Of a stretch of 64,000 nucleotides of DNA, positions 7,527-15,970 are shown in pieces; position 1 is the stretch's first letter; each line of letters opens with the position of its first letter. The notes beneath the pieces are model-generated. The model was not told the DNA's origin. It did no database searches and saw nothing but the letters and a program-made list of their open reading frames with translations. The translations under genes were made by a program, and so were the position numbers. The DNA comes from Caldimonas tepidiphila (GTDB lineage: Bacteria > Pseudomonadota > Gammaproteobacteria > Burkholderiales > Burkholderiaceae_C): the NCBI RefSeq assembly GCF_003569765.1, contig NZ_QXMG01000030.1, forward strand, positions 1 through 64,000, read 5' to 3'.

Positions 7527-7799
7527 CGCAGCTACTACCCGGCGCTCGGCCGCATCGAGGGCCGCCCCTACGCGACGCTGGTGTGCGCCGGCAGCGACGG
7601 CCGCGGCGCGGCGCGACAGATCGAGCGCATCGTCACCGGCTGGCGGCTGCGTGCCGTCGCCGAGCCGCTGATCGTCCTCACGCACGCGCAGACGCCCGAG
7701 GCGATCCTCGCGCCCAAGCGCATCGCTGCCCAGGAGCTGGCCCGCTGCGCGGAACTCGGCGCCGCGCTCGCGCTCGGCCTCGCGCTGGGCGTGTTCTGA
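7527..7799 (+). pseudogene. 3' remnant of a flavodoxin / NADPH-FMN reductase family gene
   Basis: From about 7527 the frame reads RSYYPALGRIEGRPYATLV, followed by AGSDGRGAARQIERI and ending ALALGLALGVF. This is the C-terminal half of a flavodoxin-family NAD(P)H-dependent oxidoreductase: the segment after the flavin-binding loop, with the conserved Gly-Ser-Asp-Gly turn. The N-terminal half with the phosphate-binding loop is absent; upstream there is only island DNA. The frame stays open into the island, so a chimeric protein could be made but would lack the cofactor site. The island probably inserted into this gene, and the missing 5' part should lie beyond the left edge of the window. Confidence 0.65.
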
Positions 7800-7855
7800 T
7801 CCGGCCGGGCCGGGGGCGTGCCCGCCCGGTGCGCGGACAAGCGCGCGCCGCGACA

Positions 7856-9520
7856 ATGCCCTCTGCGCCGTCTCCCGATCCGACCGCCTTGAGCATCCCG
7901 CCCTCCGCCGAACCCACCCCGCCCCCCGCCCCGGCCCGCCGCGAGGGCACCGCGCTCGAGCCGCTGAGCGGACCGGTGTTCCGCATGCTGTGGCTCGCGT
8001 GGCTGACCGCGAACATGTGCATGTGGATGAACGACGTCGCGGCGGCGTGGCTGATGACCACGCTGAGCGGCTCCCCCGGCATGGTCGCGCTGGTCCAGAC
8101 CGCCTCGACGCTGCCGGTGTTCCTGCTCGGGCTGCCGAGCGGCGCGCTCGCCGACATCCTCGACCGCCGCCGCTACTTCATGGCCACGCAGTTCTGGGTC
8201 GCCGGCGTCTCGCTGCTGGCCTGCGCGGCGCTCGCCACCGGCTCGATGACGCCGTCGCTGCTGCTGGTGCTGACCTTCGCCAACGGCATCGGGCTCGCGA
8301 TGCGCTGGCCGGTGTTCGCCGCGATCGTGCCGGAGATCGTGCCGCGGCCGCAGCTGCCGGCGGCGCTCGCGCTCAACGGCGTGGCGATGAACGCCTCGCG
8401 CATCTTCGGGCCGCTGCTGGCCGGCGCGCTGATCGCGAGTGCCGGCAGCACCTGGGTCTTCGTGCTCAACGCGGTGCTGTCGGTCGCCACCGGCTTCGTC
8501 ATCATGCGCTGGCGGCGCGAGGCCAGGCCGAGCGGCCTGCCCGGCGAGCGCTTCGTCGGCGCGATGCGCGTCGGCCTGCAGCACGTGCGGCAGTCGCCGC
8601 GCATGCACTTCGTGCTGATGCGCGTGTCGCTGTTCTTCTTCCAGGCCGCGGCGACGATGTCGCTGCTGCCGCTGGTGGCCAAGGGGCTGCCCGGCGGCGA
8701 CGCCGGCACGTTCACGCTGCTGCTGTCCTCGCTCGGCGCCGGGGCGATCGCCGCGGCGCTCGGCATGCAGCAGCTGCGCCGCCGCTTCGGCCGCGACCAG
8801 CTGCTGCTCGGCGGCAGCCTCGTGCAGGCGGCGGCGACCGTGGGACTGGCGTTCGCGCCGAACGTCTTCGTCGCCGCGCCGGTGATGGTGATCAGCGGCG
8901 CGGCCTGGATCTCGGTGGCCAATTCGCTGACCGTGACGGCGCAGATGGCGCTGCCCGACTGGGTGCGCGCGCGCGGCATGTCGGTCTACCAGATGGCGCT
9001 GATGGGCAGCTCCGCCCTCGGCGCCGCGGTGTGGGGCCAGGTCGCGAACGTGATCGACGTGCAGGCCAGCCTGATCGCCGCGGCGGCGACCGGGGTCGCG
9101 GCGCTGTGGTTCGCCCGCGGCTACGGCGAGAACGTGGCGGAAGAGGAGGACCTGCGCCCGGCGCGGCTCGCGTCGCTGCCGGTGACCGCCGAGCCCGTGG
9201 ACCCCGACGCAGGCCCGGTGCTGATCACGATCGAGTACCGGATCGACCCGGCGCGCGCGGCGGAATTCCGTGCCGTGATGGCCGAGACGCGGCGCGCGCG
9301 GCTCAAGCAGGGCGCGCTGTCGTGCGAGCTGTTCCGCGACACCGCCGACAGCAGCCGCTACATCGAGCACCTGATCGACGAGTCGTGGACCGAGCACCTG
9401 CGCCGCTTCGACCGCACCACCGCCGCCGACGCCGCGCTGCGCGAGCGGCGGCTGCAGTTCCACATCGGCGCCGAGCCGCCGGTGATCCGGCGCTGCATCG
9501 CGGAGCCGGAGGGGCGGTAG
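7856..9520 (+). CDS. MFS exporter (MFS_3 / enterobactin-exporter-like)
   Basis: This gene encodes 554 residues. After a Pro-rich cytoplasmic N-terminus (about 35 residues) come roughly a dozen hydrophobic segments, from LWLAWLTANMCMWMNDVAA to about residue 430. The protein belongs to the MFS_3 family (PF05977), which contains EntS-like exporters. The cytoplasmic loop LADILDRRRYF is the MFS motif A region. An extra C-terminal domain (about residues 450-554, from ITIEYRIDPARAAEF) resembles an antibiotic-biosynthesis-monooxygenase fold, a known arrangement in this family. The substrate is unknown. The start follows a region without a strong ribosome binding site; it was chosen because upstream residues are Arg-rich shadow sequence. 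Confidence 0.85.
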   Translation: MPSAPSPDPTALSIPPSAEPTPPPAPARREGTALEPLSGPVFRMLWLAWLTANMCMWMNDVAAAWLMTTLSGSPGMVALVQTASTLPVFLLGLPSGALADILDRRRYFMATQFWVAGVSLLACAALATGSMTPSLLLVLTFANGIGLAMRWPVFAAIVPEIVPRPQLPAALALNGVAMNASRIFGPLLAGALIASAGSTWVFVLNAVLSVATGFVIMRWRREARPSGLPGERFVGAMRVGLQHVRQSPRMHFVLMRVSLFFFQAAATMSLLPLVAKGLPGGDAGTFTLLLSSLGAGAIAAALGMQQLRRRFGRDQLLLGGSLVQAAATVGLAFAPNVFVAAPVMVISGAAWISVANSLTVTAQMALPDWVRARGMSVYQMALMGSSALGAAVWGQVANVIDVQASLIAAAATGVAALWFARGYGENVAEEEDLRPARLASLPVTAEPVDPDAGPVLITIEYRIDPARAAEFRAVMAETRRARLKQGALSCELFRDTADSSRYIEHLIDESWTEHLRRFDRTTAADAALRERRLQFHIGAEPPVIRRCIAEPEGR

Positions 9521-9601
9521 GACCTCGCGCCCGGGCGGCGCGGAGATCCGCCGGTGCCGCCCGATGACGGCCCTGCGGCTCGCCCGGAACCCCGCCGGGA
9601 C

Positions 9602-10543
9602 TCAGCCCCGAGGTGCCTTCGGCCGCGTGCTCCGTGCAGGAGCGGGGGTGACGCGGCTGCGGTAGAACTCCACGAAGGCCCGTGCGAGCGGCGAGATGCC
9701 GCGTCCCGGCGGATAGACCGCATGGATCCCGCCGGCCGGCAGCTGCCACTGCGGCAGCAGCCGCAGCAGCCGGCCCTCGCGCAGGCCCGCCTCGGCGCTC
9801 AGCGAATCCAGCACGGCCACGCCTGCGCCCCCCTCGATCAGGGTGCGCAGGCCCCGGGCCGAGTCGACCCGCAGGCGGCTGCGCATGCGCACCGTGCAGG
9901 TGCTGCCGTCCGGCGCGGTGAAGGTCCAGGTCAGCGGTGCGTCCAGCAGGCTCAGCGCGACCCACTCCAGCGCGACCAGTTGCTCGGGGTGCGTCAGCTC
10001 CGCGCCGAGGCGCTGCAGGTAGGCAGGCGAGGCCGCGACCACCTGTCCGAAGTCACCCAGCCGGACCGCGCGCTGCGACGAGTCCCGCAGCCAGCCGACG
10101 CGAAAGGCCAGGTCGATGCCGGTCTCCACCGGGTGGACCACCTGGTCGCTCGCGCGCAGATCGACCTGCACCAGCGGGTGCAGCCGCATGAACTCGACGA
10201 TGGCGCCGGCCAGGCCCTGCGCCAGGAAGTCCGAGGTGCAGGCGATGCGCAGCGCCCCGGCCAGGGCCTGCCGGCCCTCCTGCACCTCCGAGACGCTGTC
10301 CAGGATGGCCGCCAGCGGCGCGGCGCAGCGCTCGTACAGGGCGCGGCCGGTCTCCGTGAGCGACACGCGCCGGGTGGTGCGGGTGAAGAGGCTGGCGCCG
10401 ACCTGCTGCTCCAGCCGCGCGACCGCGAAGCTGACCTTGGCCTTGCTCAGGCCCAGCCGCGCGGCCGCCGCGGTGAAGCCGCCGGCCTGCGCCACGGCAA
10501 GGAAGATCGGCAGCTGGTTGAGGTCGAGGCGCGCGGGGTCCAT
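9602..10543 (-). CDS. LysR-family transcriptional regulator
   Basis: This gene encodes 313 residues. The N-terminal winged helix-turn-helix starts LDLNQLPIFLAVAQAGGFT, with recognition helix LGLSKAKVSFAVARLEQQVG. A periplasmic-binding-protein-like effector domain occupies the rest. The ATG at 10543 was chosen because the LysR domain normally begins within a few residues of the start; upstream codons have no homology. It is divergent from the NAD(P)-binding reductase at 10657, the usual arrangement in which a LysR protein controls the divergent gene from the shared 113-bp intergenic region. The effector is unknown. Confidence 0.88.
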   Translation of the reverse strand: MDPARLDLNQLPIFLAVAQAGGFTAAAARLGLSKAKVSFAVARLEQQVGASLFTRTTRRVSLTETGRALYERCAAPLAAILDSVSEVQEGRQALAGALRIACTSDFLAQGLAGAIVEFMRLHPLVQVDLRASDQVVHPVETGIDLAFRVGWLRDSSQRAVRLGDFGQVVAASPAYLQRLGAELTHPEQLVALEWVALSLLDAPLTWTFTAPDGSTCTVRMRSRLRVDSARGLRTLIEGGAGVAVLDSLSAEAGLREGRLLRLLPQWQLPAGGIHAVYPPGRGISPLARAFVEFYRSRVTPAPARSTRPKAPRG

Positions 10544-10656
10544 GCGAGAGATTGTATGGATTCCGATGACAGTGAATTCCGGACTGGGCTGTTTTTCCGA
10601 ACGACTGGAGGACGCAAGATCACGCCATCGATTCACTCCCTCACGAGGTTTTCACC

Positions 10657-11307
10657 ATGTCCGCTCCCCAGAACATCGCCCTGATCGGCGCCACCGGCTT
10701 CATCGGCAGCGCCCTGCTGCAGGAAGCCCTCGCACGCGGCCACCATGTCACCGCACTGGTCACGCGCCCTGAGCGCCTGCCGGCACAGCCGCGGCTGCGC
10801 GCCGTGAAGGCCGACGTGACGGAAACCGCGGCGCTCGCGGATGCGCTGCACGGCCACGACGCGGTCCTCAGCGCCTTCAGCGGCCACGCCCAGGGCGACG
10901 TGCGCGGCTACTACCTGCAGGGCGTGCGCAGCATCCTCGCTGCCGTGCGCACGAGCCGCGTGCCGCGCCTGCTGATGGTCGGCGGCGCGGGCAGCCTCGA
11001 GGTCGCGCCGGGCGTGCAGGTGCTGGACTCGCCGGACTTCCCGGCGCAATGGCGCGCCTCCGCCGAGGGCGCCCGCGACGCGCTGAACCTGCTGCGCACC
11101 GAGACCGGGCTCGACTGGACCATGCTCAGCCCCGCGGCGCTGATCGAGCCGGGTGCGCGCACCGGGAGCTTCCGCCTCGGCGGCGACCAGCTCGTCGTGG
11201 ATGCCGCCGGCGTGAGCCGCATCTCGGTGCAGGACTACGCGGTCGCGATGCTCGACGAGCTGGAGCGCCCCGCGCACAGCCGCCGCCGCTTCACGCTGGG
11301 GTACTGA
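10657..11307 (+). CDS. NAD(P)-binding reductase, atypical SDR family
   Basis: This gene encodes 216 residues. The Rossmann dinucleotide-binding motif GATGFIGS sits at residues 11-18, with a positively charged TRPER following strand 2 that favours NADPH. The family is the atypical (NmrA/SDR_a5-like) short-chain reductases, and the usual Tyr-x3-Lys pair is not evident. It is divergent from the LysR gene and nearly contiguous with the DsbA-family gene (1 bp between the stop at 11307 and the ATG at 11309), so the two are probably co-transcribed. The substrate is unknown; LysR control together with a thiol oxidoreductase hints at a redox-stress response (inference). Confidence 0.8.
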   Translation: MSAPQNIALIGATGFIGSALLQEALARGHHVTALVTRPERLPAQPRLRAVKADVTETAALADALHGHDAVLSAFSGHAQGDVRGYYLQGVRSILAAVRTSRVPRLLMVGGAGSLEVAPGVQVLDSPDFPAQWRASAEGARDALNLLRTETGLDWTMLSPAALIEPGARTGSFRLGGDQLVVDAAGVSRISVQDYAVAMLDELERPAHSRRRFTLGY

Positions 11308-11308
11308 G

Positions 11309-11953
11309 ATGACGGCGGCCGTGCTGCACTACCTCCACGACCCGCGCTGCGGCTGGTGCTATGCCGCCGAGGCGCTGGCCAGCACCGCCGCCGCGCTGCC
11401 CCTGTCGCTGCGCCTGCACGGCGGCGGCCTGTTCCCGCCCGGTCCGCTGCCACAGGCGATGCGCGAGCACATCCGGGTCGCCGACGCGCGCATCGCCGCG
11501 CTCAGCGGGCAGGTGTTCGACGCCGCCTACCTCGACGGCCTGCTGGCCGACCCGCAGGCCAACTTCGGCTCGCGCCCCGCGATCGCGGCGGTGCTGGCGG
11601 CCGAGGCGATCGATCCCGCCGCGGCGCTGCCGATGCTGCAGGCCCTCCAGCACGCCCATTACCGCCGCGGCCTGCACATCGCGGACATGGACGTGCAGGC
11701 CGGGCTCGCCGCCTCGCTGGGACTGGACCGGACGGACTTCGAGGCGGCGCGGGCGAAGGCGCTGCAGGGCGCGGTGGATGCGCACATCGCGCAGACGCGC
11801 CGGCGCATGGCGGGCTGGGGCCTGCAGGGGTTCCCGTCCTTCGTCCTGGAGCACGACGGGCGCGAGCAGGTCGTGCCGCACCAGGACTGCTACGGCAGCC
11901 CCGGGACATTCGCGGCACGGATCGGGGCACTCCTCGCGGCACGCCGGGGCTGA
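11309..11953 (+). CDS. DsbA-family (FrnE-like) thiol oxidoreductase
   Basis: This gene encodes 214 residues with an N-terminal thioredoxin-fold active site CGWC (residues about 13-16) and the inserted helical domain typical of the DsbA/FrnE group. The cis-proline region reads QGFPSFVLE near residue 173. There is no signal peptide, so unlike classical DsbA it is predicted to be cytoplasmic. It follows the reductase gene directly and is likely in the same transcript. Members of this group act in disulfide exchange or as GST-like isomerases; the exact partner is unknown. Confidence 0.8.
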   Translation: MTAAVLHYLHDPRCGWCYAAEALASTAAALPLSLRLHGGGLFPPGPLPQAMREHIRVADARIAALSGQVFDAAYLDGLLADPQANFGSRPAIAAVLAAEAIDPAAALPMLQALQHAHYRRGLHIADMDVQAGLAASLGLDRTDFEAARAKALQGAVDAHIAQTRRRMAGWGLQGFPSFVLEHDGREQVVPHQDCYGSPGTFAARIGALLAARRG

Positions 11954-11965
11954 GCGGCGGGAGCG

Positions 11966-12003
11966 GCCCGTGCCGTCCGGCCCGTGCCGTCCGGCCCGTG
12001 CCG
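11966..12003. repeat. Short tandem repeat, 14-bp unit, 2.7 copies
   Basis: Units gcccgtgccgtccg at 11966-11979 and 11980-11993 are followed by 10 bases of a third. The repeat lies between the convergent DsbA-family and aldehyde dehydrogenase genes. It is probably replication slippage; no regulatory role is evident. Confidence 0.7.
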
Positions 12004-12042
12004 GGCGTCGCGGGCGCGAGGAGCTTCTGCCTGCGTCCCGCC

Positions 12043-13494
12043 TCAGAACGGGTAGTGGCGCGGACGGGTCTGGACGGTGATCCAGCGCAGCTCCGTGAAC
12101 TCGGCCACACCGGCCTGGCCGCCGAAGCGTCCGTAGCCGCTGTCGTTCACGCCGCCGAAGGGCATCTGCGCCTCGTCGTGCACCGTGGGGCCGTTGATGT
12201 GGCAGATGCCCGCCCGGACGCGCCTCGCGACCTCCCAGGCCTTCGCGACGTCCCGGCTGAACACCGCCGACGACAGGCCGAAGGGGTTGTCGTTGGCGCA
12301 GGCGACCGCCGCATCGACGCCGGCCACCCGCACGATGCCCTTGACGGGACCGAAGGTCTCCTCGTGGTAGATGGCCATCTCCGGCGTGACGCGGTCGAGC
12401 AGCGTGGCAGGCATCAGCGTGCTGTCGGCCTTGCCGCCGCAGACCAGCGTCGCGCCCTTGGCCAGCGCATCCTCGATCATCGCGTTGCAGCGCTCGACCG
12501 CGGCCATGTCCACGACCGAGCCGAGAACGACCGGGCCGTGGCGGGGGTCGCCGAGAGGCAGGGCCCGGGCCTTGGCCGCGAGCCGTGCGACGAACTCGTC
12601 CGCGATGGCCTCGTCGACGATGATCCTCTCGGTGGACATGCAGATCTGGCCCGAGTTGGCGAAGGCGCCGAAGGCCGTGCCGTTCACCGCGGCGTCGAGA
12701 TCGGCGTCGTCGAGCACGAGCACGGGCGCCTTGCCGCCGAGCTCGAGCACCGCGGGTTTCAGGTACTTCGCGCAGGTGCCGGCGATGATGCGCCCCACCC
12801 GGGTCGAGCCGGTGAAGTTCACGCGCCGCACGGCCTCGTGCGCGATCAGCGCCTCGACGATGGCCGGCGCGTCTTCCGGCGCATTGGTGAGGAAGTTGAC
12901 CACGCCCGCCGGGAATCCCCCCTCGATCAGGGCCTCGACGATCAGGCCGTGGGTGACCGGGCAGAGCTCCGAGCCCTTCAGGACCACCGTGTTGCCGCAG
13001 GCGAGCGGGGTCGCGATGGCCCGCACCCCGAGGATCACCGGTGCGTTCCAGGGCGCGATCCCCAGCACGACGCCGGCCGGCTGGCGGATCCCCATCGCGA
13101 GGCTGCCCGGGACGTCGGACGGGATCACCTGGCCGCTGATCTGCGTGGTCAGCGCCGCCGCCTCCTGCAGCATGCCGGCGGCCAGATGCACGTTGAAGCC
13201 GGCCCATGCGGGAGAGGCGCCGGTTTCGGCAGCCATCGCGGCGATGAAGCGGTCCGCGCGCGCCTCCAGCGCGTGAGCGGCCTTCAGCAGCAGCGCCCGG
13301 CGCTCGGTCGGCCCCGTCTCGGCCCAGGCCGGGAAGGCCGCTGCGGCGGCATCGCAGGCGGCCCGGGCGTCGTCGAGGGTTGCCGCCGGTGCGCGCGAGG
13401 CGGCTTCGCCGCTGATCGGGTTGCGGCGCTCGAAGCTGGCGTTGCCGGTGGCCGCGCAGCGCTCGCCGCGGATCAGGAGGGTGGTTTCTTGCAT
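12043..13494 (-). CDS. Aldehyde dehydrogenase, salicylaldehyde/vanillin type
   Basis: This gene encodes 483 residues. The NAD-binding GSTRVG is at about residue 225, the general base is in LELGGKAP (Glu near 245), and the catalytic cysteine is in FANSGQICMSTERI. The C-terminal substrate loop ends PFGGVNDSGYGRFGG. Overall resemblance is to the aromatic aldehyde dehydrogenases of the DoxF/Vdh group, which oxidise aromatic aldehydes to acids with NAD+. The ATG at 13494 lies 13 bp after the LivF stop, making it the last gene of the ABC-importer operon. This suggests that the imported compound is, or yields, an aromatic aldehyde (inference). Confidence 0.85.
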   Translation of the reverse strand: MQETTLLIRGERCAATGNASFERRNPISGEAASRAPAATLDDARAACDAAAAAFPAWAETGPTERRALLLKAAHALEARADRFIAAMAAETGASPAWAGFNVHLAAGMLQEAAALTTQISGQVIPSDVPGSLAMGIRQPAGVVLGIAPWNAPVILGVRAIATPLACGNTVVLKGSELCPVTHGLIVEALIEGGFPAGVVNFLTNAPEDAPAIVEALIAHEAVRRVNFTGSTRVGRIIAGTCAKYLKPAVLELGGKAPVLVLDDADLDAAVNGTAFGAFANSGQICMSTERIIVDEAIADEFVARLAAKARALPLGDPRHGPVVLGSVVDMAAVERCNAMIEDALAKGATLVCGGKADSTLMPATLLDRVTPEMAIYHEETFGPVKGIVRVAGVDAAVACANDNPFGLSSAVFSRDVAKAWEVARRVRAGICHINGPTVHDEAQMPFGGVNDSGYGRFGGQAGVAEFTELRWITVQTRPRHYPF

Positions 13495-13507
13495 TTCAGG
13501 TCTTTCG

Positions 13508-14272
13508 TCATGAGCGGGCGGCCGGCGTCGCGGCGCCGTCGCCCAGGTAGGCATTGCGGATCACGTCGGAGCGCAGCAGCTCGGCCGCGGGGCCGGAGGC
13601 GACCAGCCGGCCGCGCTCGAGCACATGGCCGTGGTCGGCGACGGCGAGCGCCTTGCGCACGTTCTGCTCGACCATCAGCACGGTGGTTCCCTGGTCGGCG
13701 ATGCGGCGCACGATGGCGAGCAGCTCGTCGACCATGCGGGGCGCCAGGCCGAGCGACGGTTCGTCGAGCATCAGCAGGCGCGGCGCGCTCATCATGGCGC
13801 GCGCCACCGCCACCATCTGCTGCTCGCCGCCGCTCATGGTGCCGGCGAGCTGCTGGGCACGCTCCTTCAATCGCGGGAAGTCCTCGAAGGCCTGCGCGAT
13901 GCGGCGCTTTCGTTCCGCAGGGGCGACGAGCCAGCCGCCGAGTTCCAGGTTTTCCGTCACCGTCATCTGCGGAAAGAGCGCGCGGCCCTCGGCCACGAGC
14001 GCGAGGCCGCGCTTGACCGCCGCGGTCGGGTTCGCACCCGCCAGCGGCTCGCCGTCGAGCAGCAGCTCGCCGCCGCGCGGCAGCAGCCCGGCGAGCGCGC
14101 GCAGCAGCGTCGTCTTGCCCGCACCGTTCGGCCCGACGATCACCGTCAGGCCGGGAAACACGTCGAGCTCCAGCGCGCGCAGCACCTGGAAGCCGGCGTA
14201 GCCGGCGGAGAGCGAGCGCACGGTCATCGTGCAGCCCAGGCTCGTCGGCTGAGCCTTCGTTGCGGTCCTCAT
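13508..14272 (-). CDS. livF: Branched-chain-type ABC importer ATPase LivF
   Basis: This gene encodes 254 residues, normal for LivF. Walker A is GPNGAGKT, the signature is MSGGEQQM, Walker B is LLMLDEPSLGL, followed by the EQN segment (MVEQNV) characteristic of LivF. It pairs with LivG to drive uptake through LivH/LivM. The ATG at 14272 overlaps the LivG stop in an ATGA arrangement. The N-terminal ~20 residues before TVRSLSAGY are longer than usual, so the later in-frame ATG (in CTMTVRS) could be the true start. The aromatic aldehyde dehydrogenase downstream suggests that the cargo is an aromatic compound rather than leucine. Confidence 0.9.
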   Translation of the reverse strand: MRTATKAQPTSLGCTMTVRSLSAGYAGFQVLRALELDVFPGLTVIVGPNGAGKTTLLRALAGLLPRGGELLLDGEPLAGANPTAAVKRGLALVAEGRALFPQMTVTENLELGGWLVAPAERKRRIAQAFEDFPRLKERAQQLAGTMSGGEQQMVAVARAMMSAPRLLMLDEPSLGLAPRMVDELLAIVRRIADQGTTVLMVEQNVRKALAVADHGHVLERGRLVASGPAAELLRSDVIRNAYLGDGAATPAARS

Positions 14273-15030
14273 GCCTGCGCCTCCAGCATCGCCTCGTCGG
14301 CCATCTCGTCGCCGAGATAGGCCTCGATCACCTGCGCATCGCGCACCACCTCGGCGGGTGTCGCGTCCGCGATCTTGCGGCCCTGGTGCAGCACCAGCAC
14401 GCGCTCCACGTATTTCAATAGCGTCGTCACCGCGTGCTCGATCCACACCACCGTCAGGCCCCATTCGTCGCGCAGGCGCCGGATTCGCTGCGCCATCGCC
14501 TGCACCTCGCTCTCGGTGAGTCCTGCGGCCACCTCGTCGAGCAGCAGCAGGCGCGGGCGCGTGCCGAGCGCCATGCCGATCTCCAGCAGCCGCTGCTGCG
14601 AGGGCGTGATCTCGCTGGCAGGACGGTCCGCCAGTTGCGCGAGACCCAGCATCGCGAGGATCTCCGCCTCGGTGGAGAGCCCCGCCGCGCCGCGCCGGTG
14701 GCGGCCCGCGAACTCCATGCCGAAGCGCACGTTCTCGCGCACGGTCATGCCGGCGAAGACGCGCGGCGTCTGGAAGGTGCGCGCCACACCCTGCGCCGCG
14801 TAGTGCTGCGGCGCACGGCCGGTGAGAACCGTGCCGCCGGCGATCAGCTCGCCCGAGGTCGGGGAAATGACGCCCGAGATCGCGTTGAAGAAGGTGGTCT
14901 TGCCGGCGCCGTTCGGGCCGATGATGCCGACGAGTTCCCCGGCGCCGAACCGGGCGCTCACCGCGTCCACCGCGGTCAGGCCGCCGAAGCGCACCGTCAC
15001 GTCCCGGGCTTCGAGCAGGATCTCAGCCAT
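14269..15030 (-). CDS. livG: Branched-chain-type ABC importer ATPase LivG
   Basis: This gene encodes 253 residues. Walker A is GPNGAGKT (residues 38-45) and Walker B is LLLLDEVAAGL. The C-terminal block VIEAYLGDE is typical of LivG. The ABC signature is unusual: ITPSQQRLLEI replaces the normal LivG form (a Gly-containing LPYGxQR-like stretch). It overlaps LivM by 8 bp and LivF by 4 bp, indicating coupled translation. The ATG at 15030 was chosen because the conserved N-terminus (LLEARDVTVRFGG) starts within a few residues. Confidence 0.9.
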   Translation of the reverse strand: MAEILLEARDVTVRFGGLTAVDAVSARFGAGELVGIIGPNGAGKTTFFNAISGVISPTSGELIAGGTVLTGRAPQHYAAQGVARTFQTPRVFAGMTVRENVRFGMEFAGRHRRGAAGLSTEAEILAMLGLAQLADRPASEITPSQQRLLEIGMALGTRPRLLLLDEVAAGLTESEVQAMAQRIRRLRDEWGLTVVWIEHAVTTLLKYVERVLVLHQGRKIADATPAEVVRDAQVIEAYLGDEMADEAMLEAQA

Positions 15031-15970
15031 GCTGCACCTCCATCGCCGGGACTTCGTTCTTCTTCGGGCGCTTGCGCCACAGCGACGCGAGGCCGTCGGG
15101 CAGGTAGAGCACACACAGGATCAGCAGCATGCCGAGCACCATCATGTAGGCGTAGGGCAGCTGCAGCCGCAGCGTCTCGGCCAGCACGCTGAACACGATG
15201 GCCGCGACGATCGGGCCCCCGAGGCTCGCCGCGCCGCCGATCAGCGCGATCAGCACGGTCTGGAAGCCGATGAAGGGGTTGAAGACTGCGTGCGGGTCGA
15301 TGTAGGTCCAGCGCACCGCCATCGCCGCGCCCACCGCGCCGGCAAATGCCGCGGTCAGCGCGAAGCCGGCGACCTTCACGAGGCGCGTGTCCACGCCGAG
15401 CGTCTGCGCGCGCTGCTCGTCGGCGCCGATGCCGGCCAGCGCCAGGCCGAAGCGGCTGCGGCGCACCACGATCAAGCAGGCCACCGCGCCGAGCGCGAGC
15501 ACGAGCACGGTGAGGTAGACGGTGCGGTCCTCGGGCACGATCGCGAGCACCCGGCCCACGGTGCCGGAGAACTCCTTCTCGAAGTGCGTGACCGCGTGGC
15601 GGATCAGCTCCGTCATGCCGAAGGTCAGCACCGCGAAGTAGGTGCCGCGCAGGTGCAGCACCGCCGCCCCCATGATCGCGGCCACCAGCGCGGCGATCGC
15701 CGCGCCGAGCGCGATCACGAGCGGCCAAGGCAGGCTTTCGAGCAGCATGGCGCTGGTGTAGGCGCCGATGCCGAAGAAGGCCGAGGTCGCGAGCGACAGG
15801 TAGCGCGTGCTGCCGCAGAAGAGCGACCAGCTCACCGCCAGCGTCACGTACATCAGGCAGCTCAGCGCCACCGAGAGCAGGAAGTCCGACGCGAGCCAGG
15901 GCAGCGCGGCCGCTGCCGCGCCGGCCGCGGCCAGCAGCGGCCAGGGCGTCTTGAGGTTGAATGCGTTCAT
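15023..15970 (-). CDS. livM: Branched-chain-type ABC importer permease LivM
   Basis: This gene encodes 315 residues with about nine to ten hydrophobic segments, from WPLLAAAGAAAAALPWLA onward. The cytoplasmic coupling-loop segment, containing RSRFGLALAGIGADEQRAQ and LGVDTRLVKVAGF, is the BPD_transp_2 signature. It forms the inner-membrane channel with LivH. The start at 15970 overlaps the LivH stop by 4 bp and the end overlaps LivG by 8 bp, so the permease and ATPase genes form one tightly coupled unit. Confidence 0.9.
   Translation of the reverse strand: MNAFNLKTPWPLLAAAGAAAAALPWLASDFLLSVALSCLMYVTLAVSWSLFCGSTRYLSLATSAFFGIGAYTSAMLLESLPWPLVIALGAAIAALVAAIMGAAVLHLRGTYFAVLTFGMTELIRHAVTHFEKEFSGTVGRVLAIVPEDRTVYLTVLVLALGAVACLIVVRRSRFGLALAGIGADEQRAQTLGVDTRLVKVAGFALTAAFAGAVGAAMAVRWTYIDPHAVFNPFIGFQTVLIALIGGAASLGGPIVAAIVFSVLAETLRLQLPYAYMMVLGMLLILCVLYLPDGLASLWRKRPKKNEVPAMEVQHG

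Noticed and set aside
11356-14016. An 886-codon plus-strand frame over the DsbA-family, aldehyde dehydrogenase and LivF genes
   Set aside because: A high-G+C shadow: Arg/Ala/Gly-rich and antisense to recognised genes.
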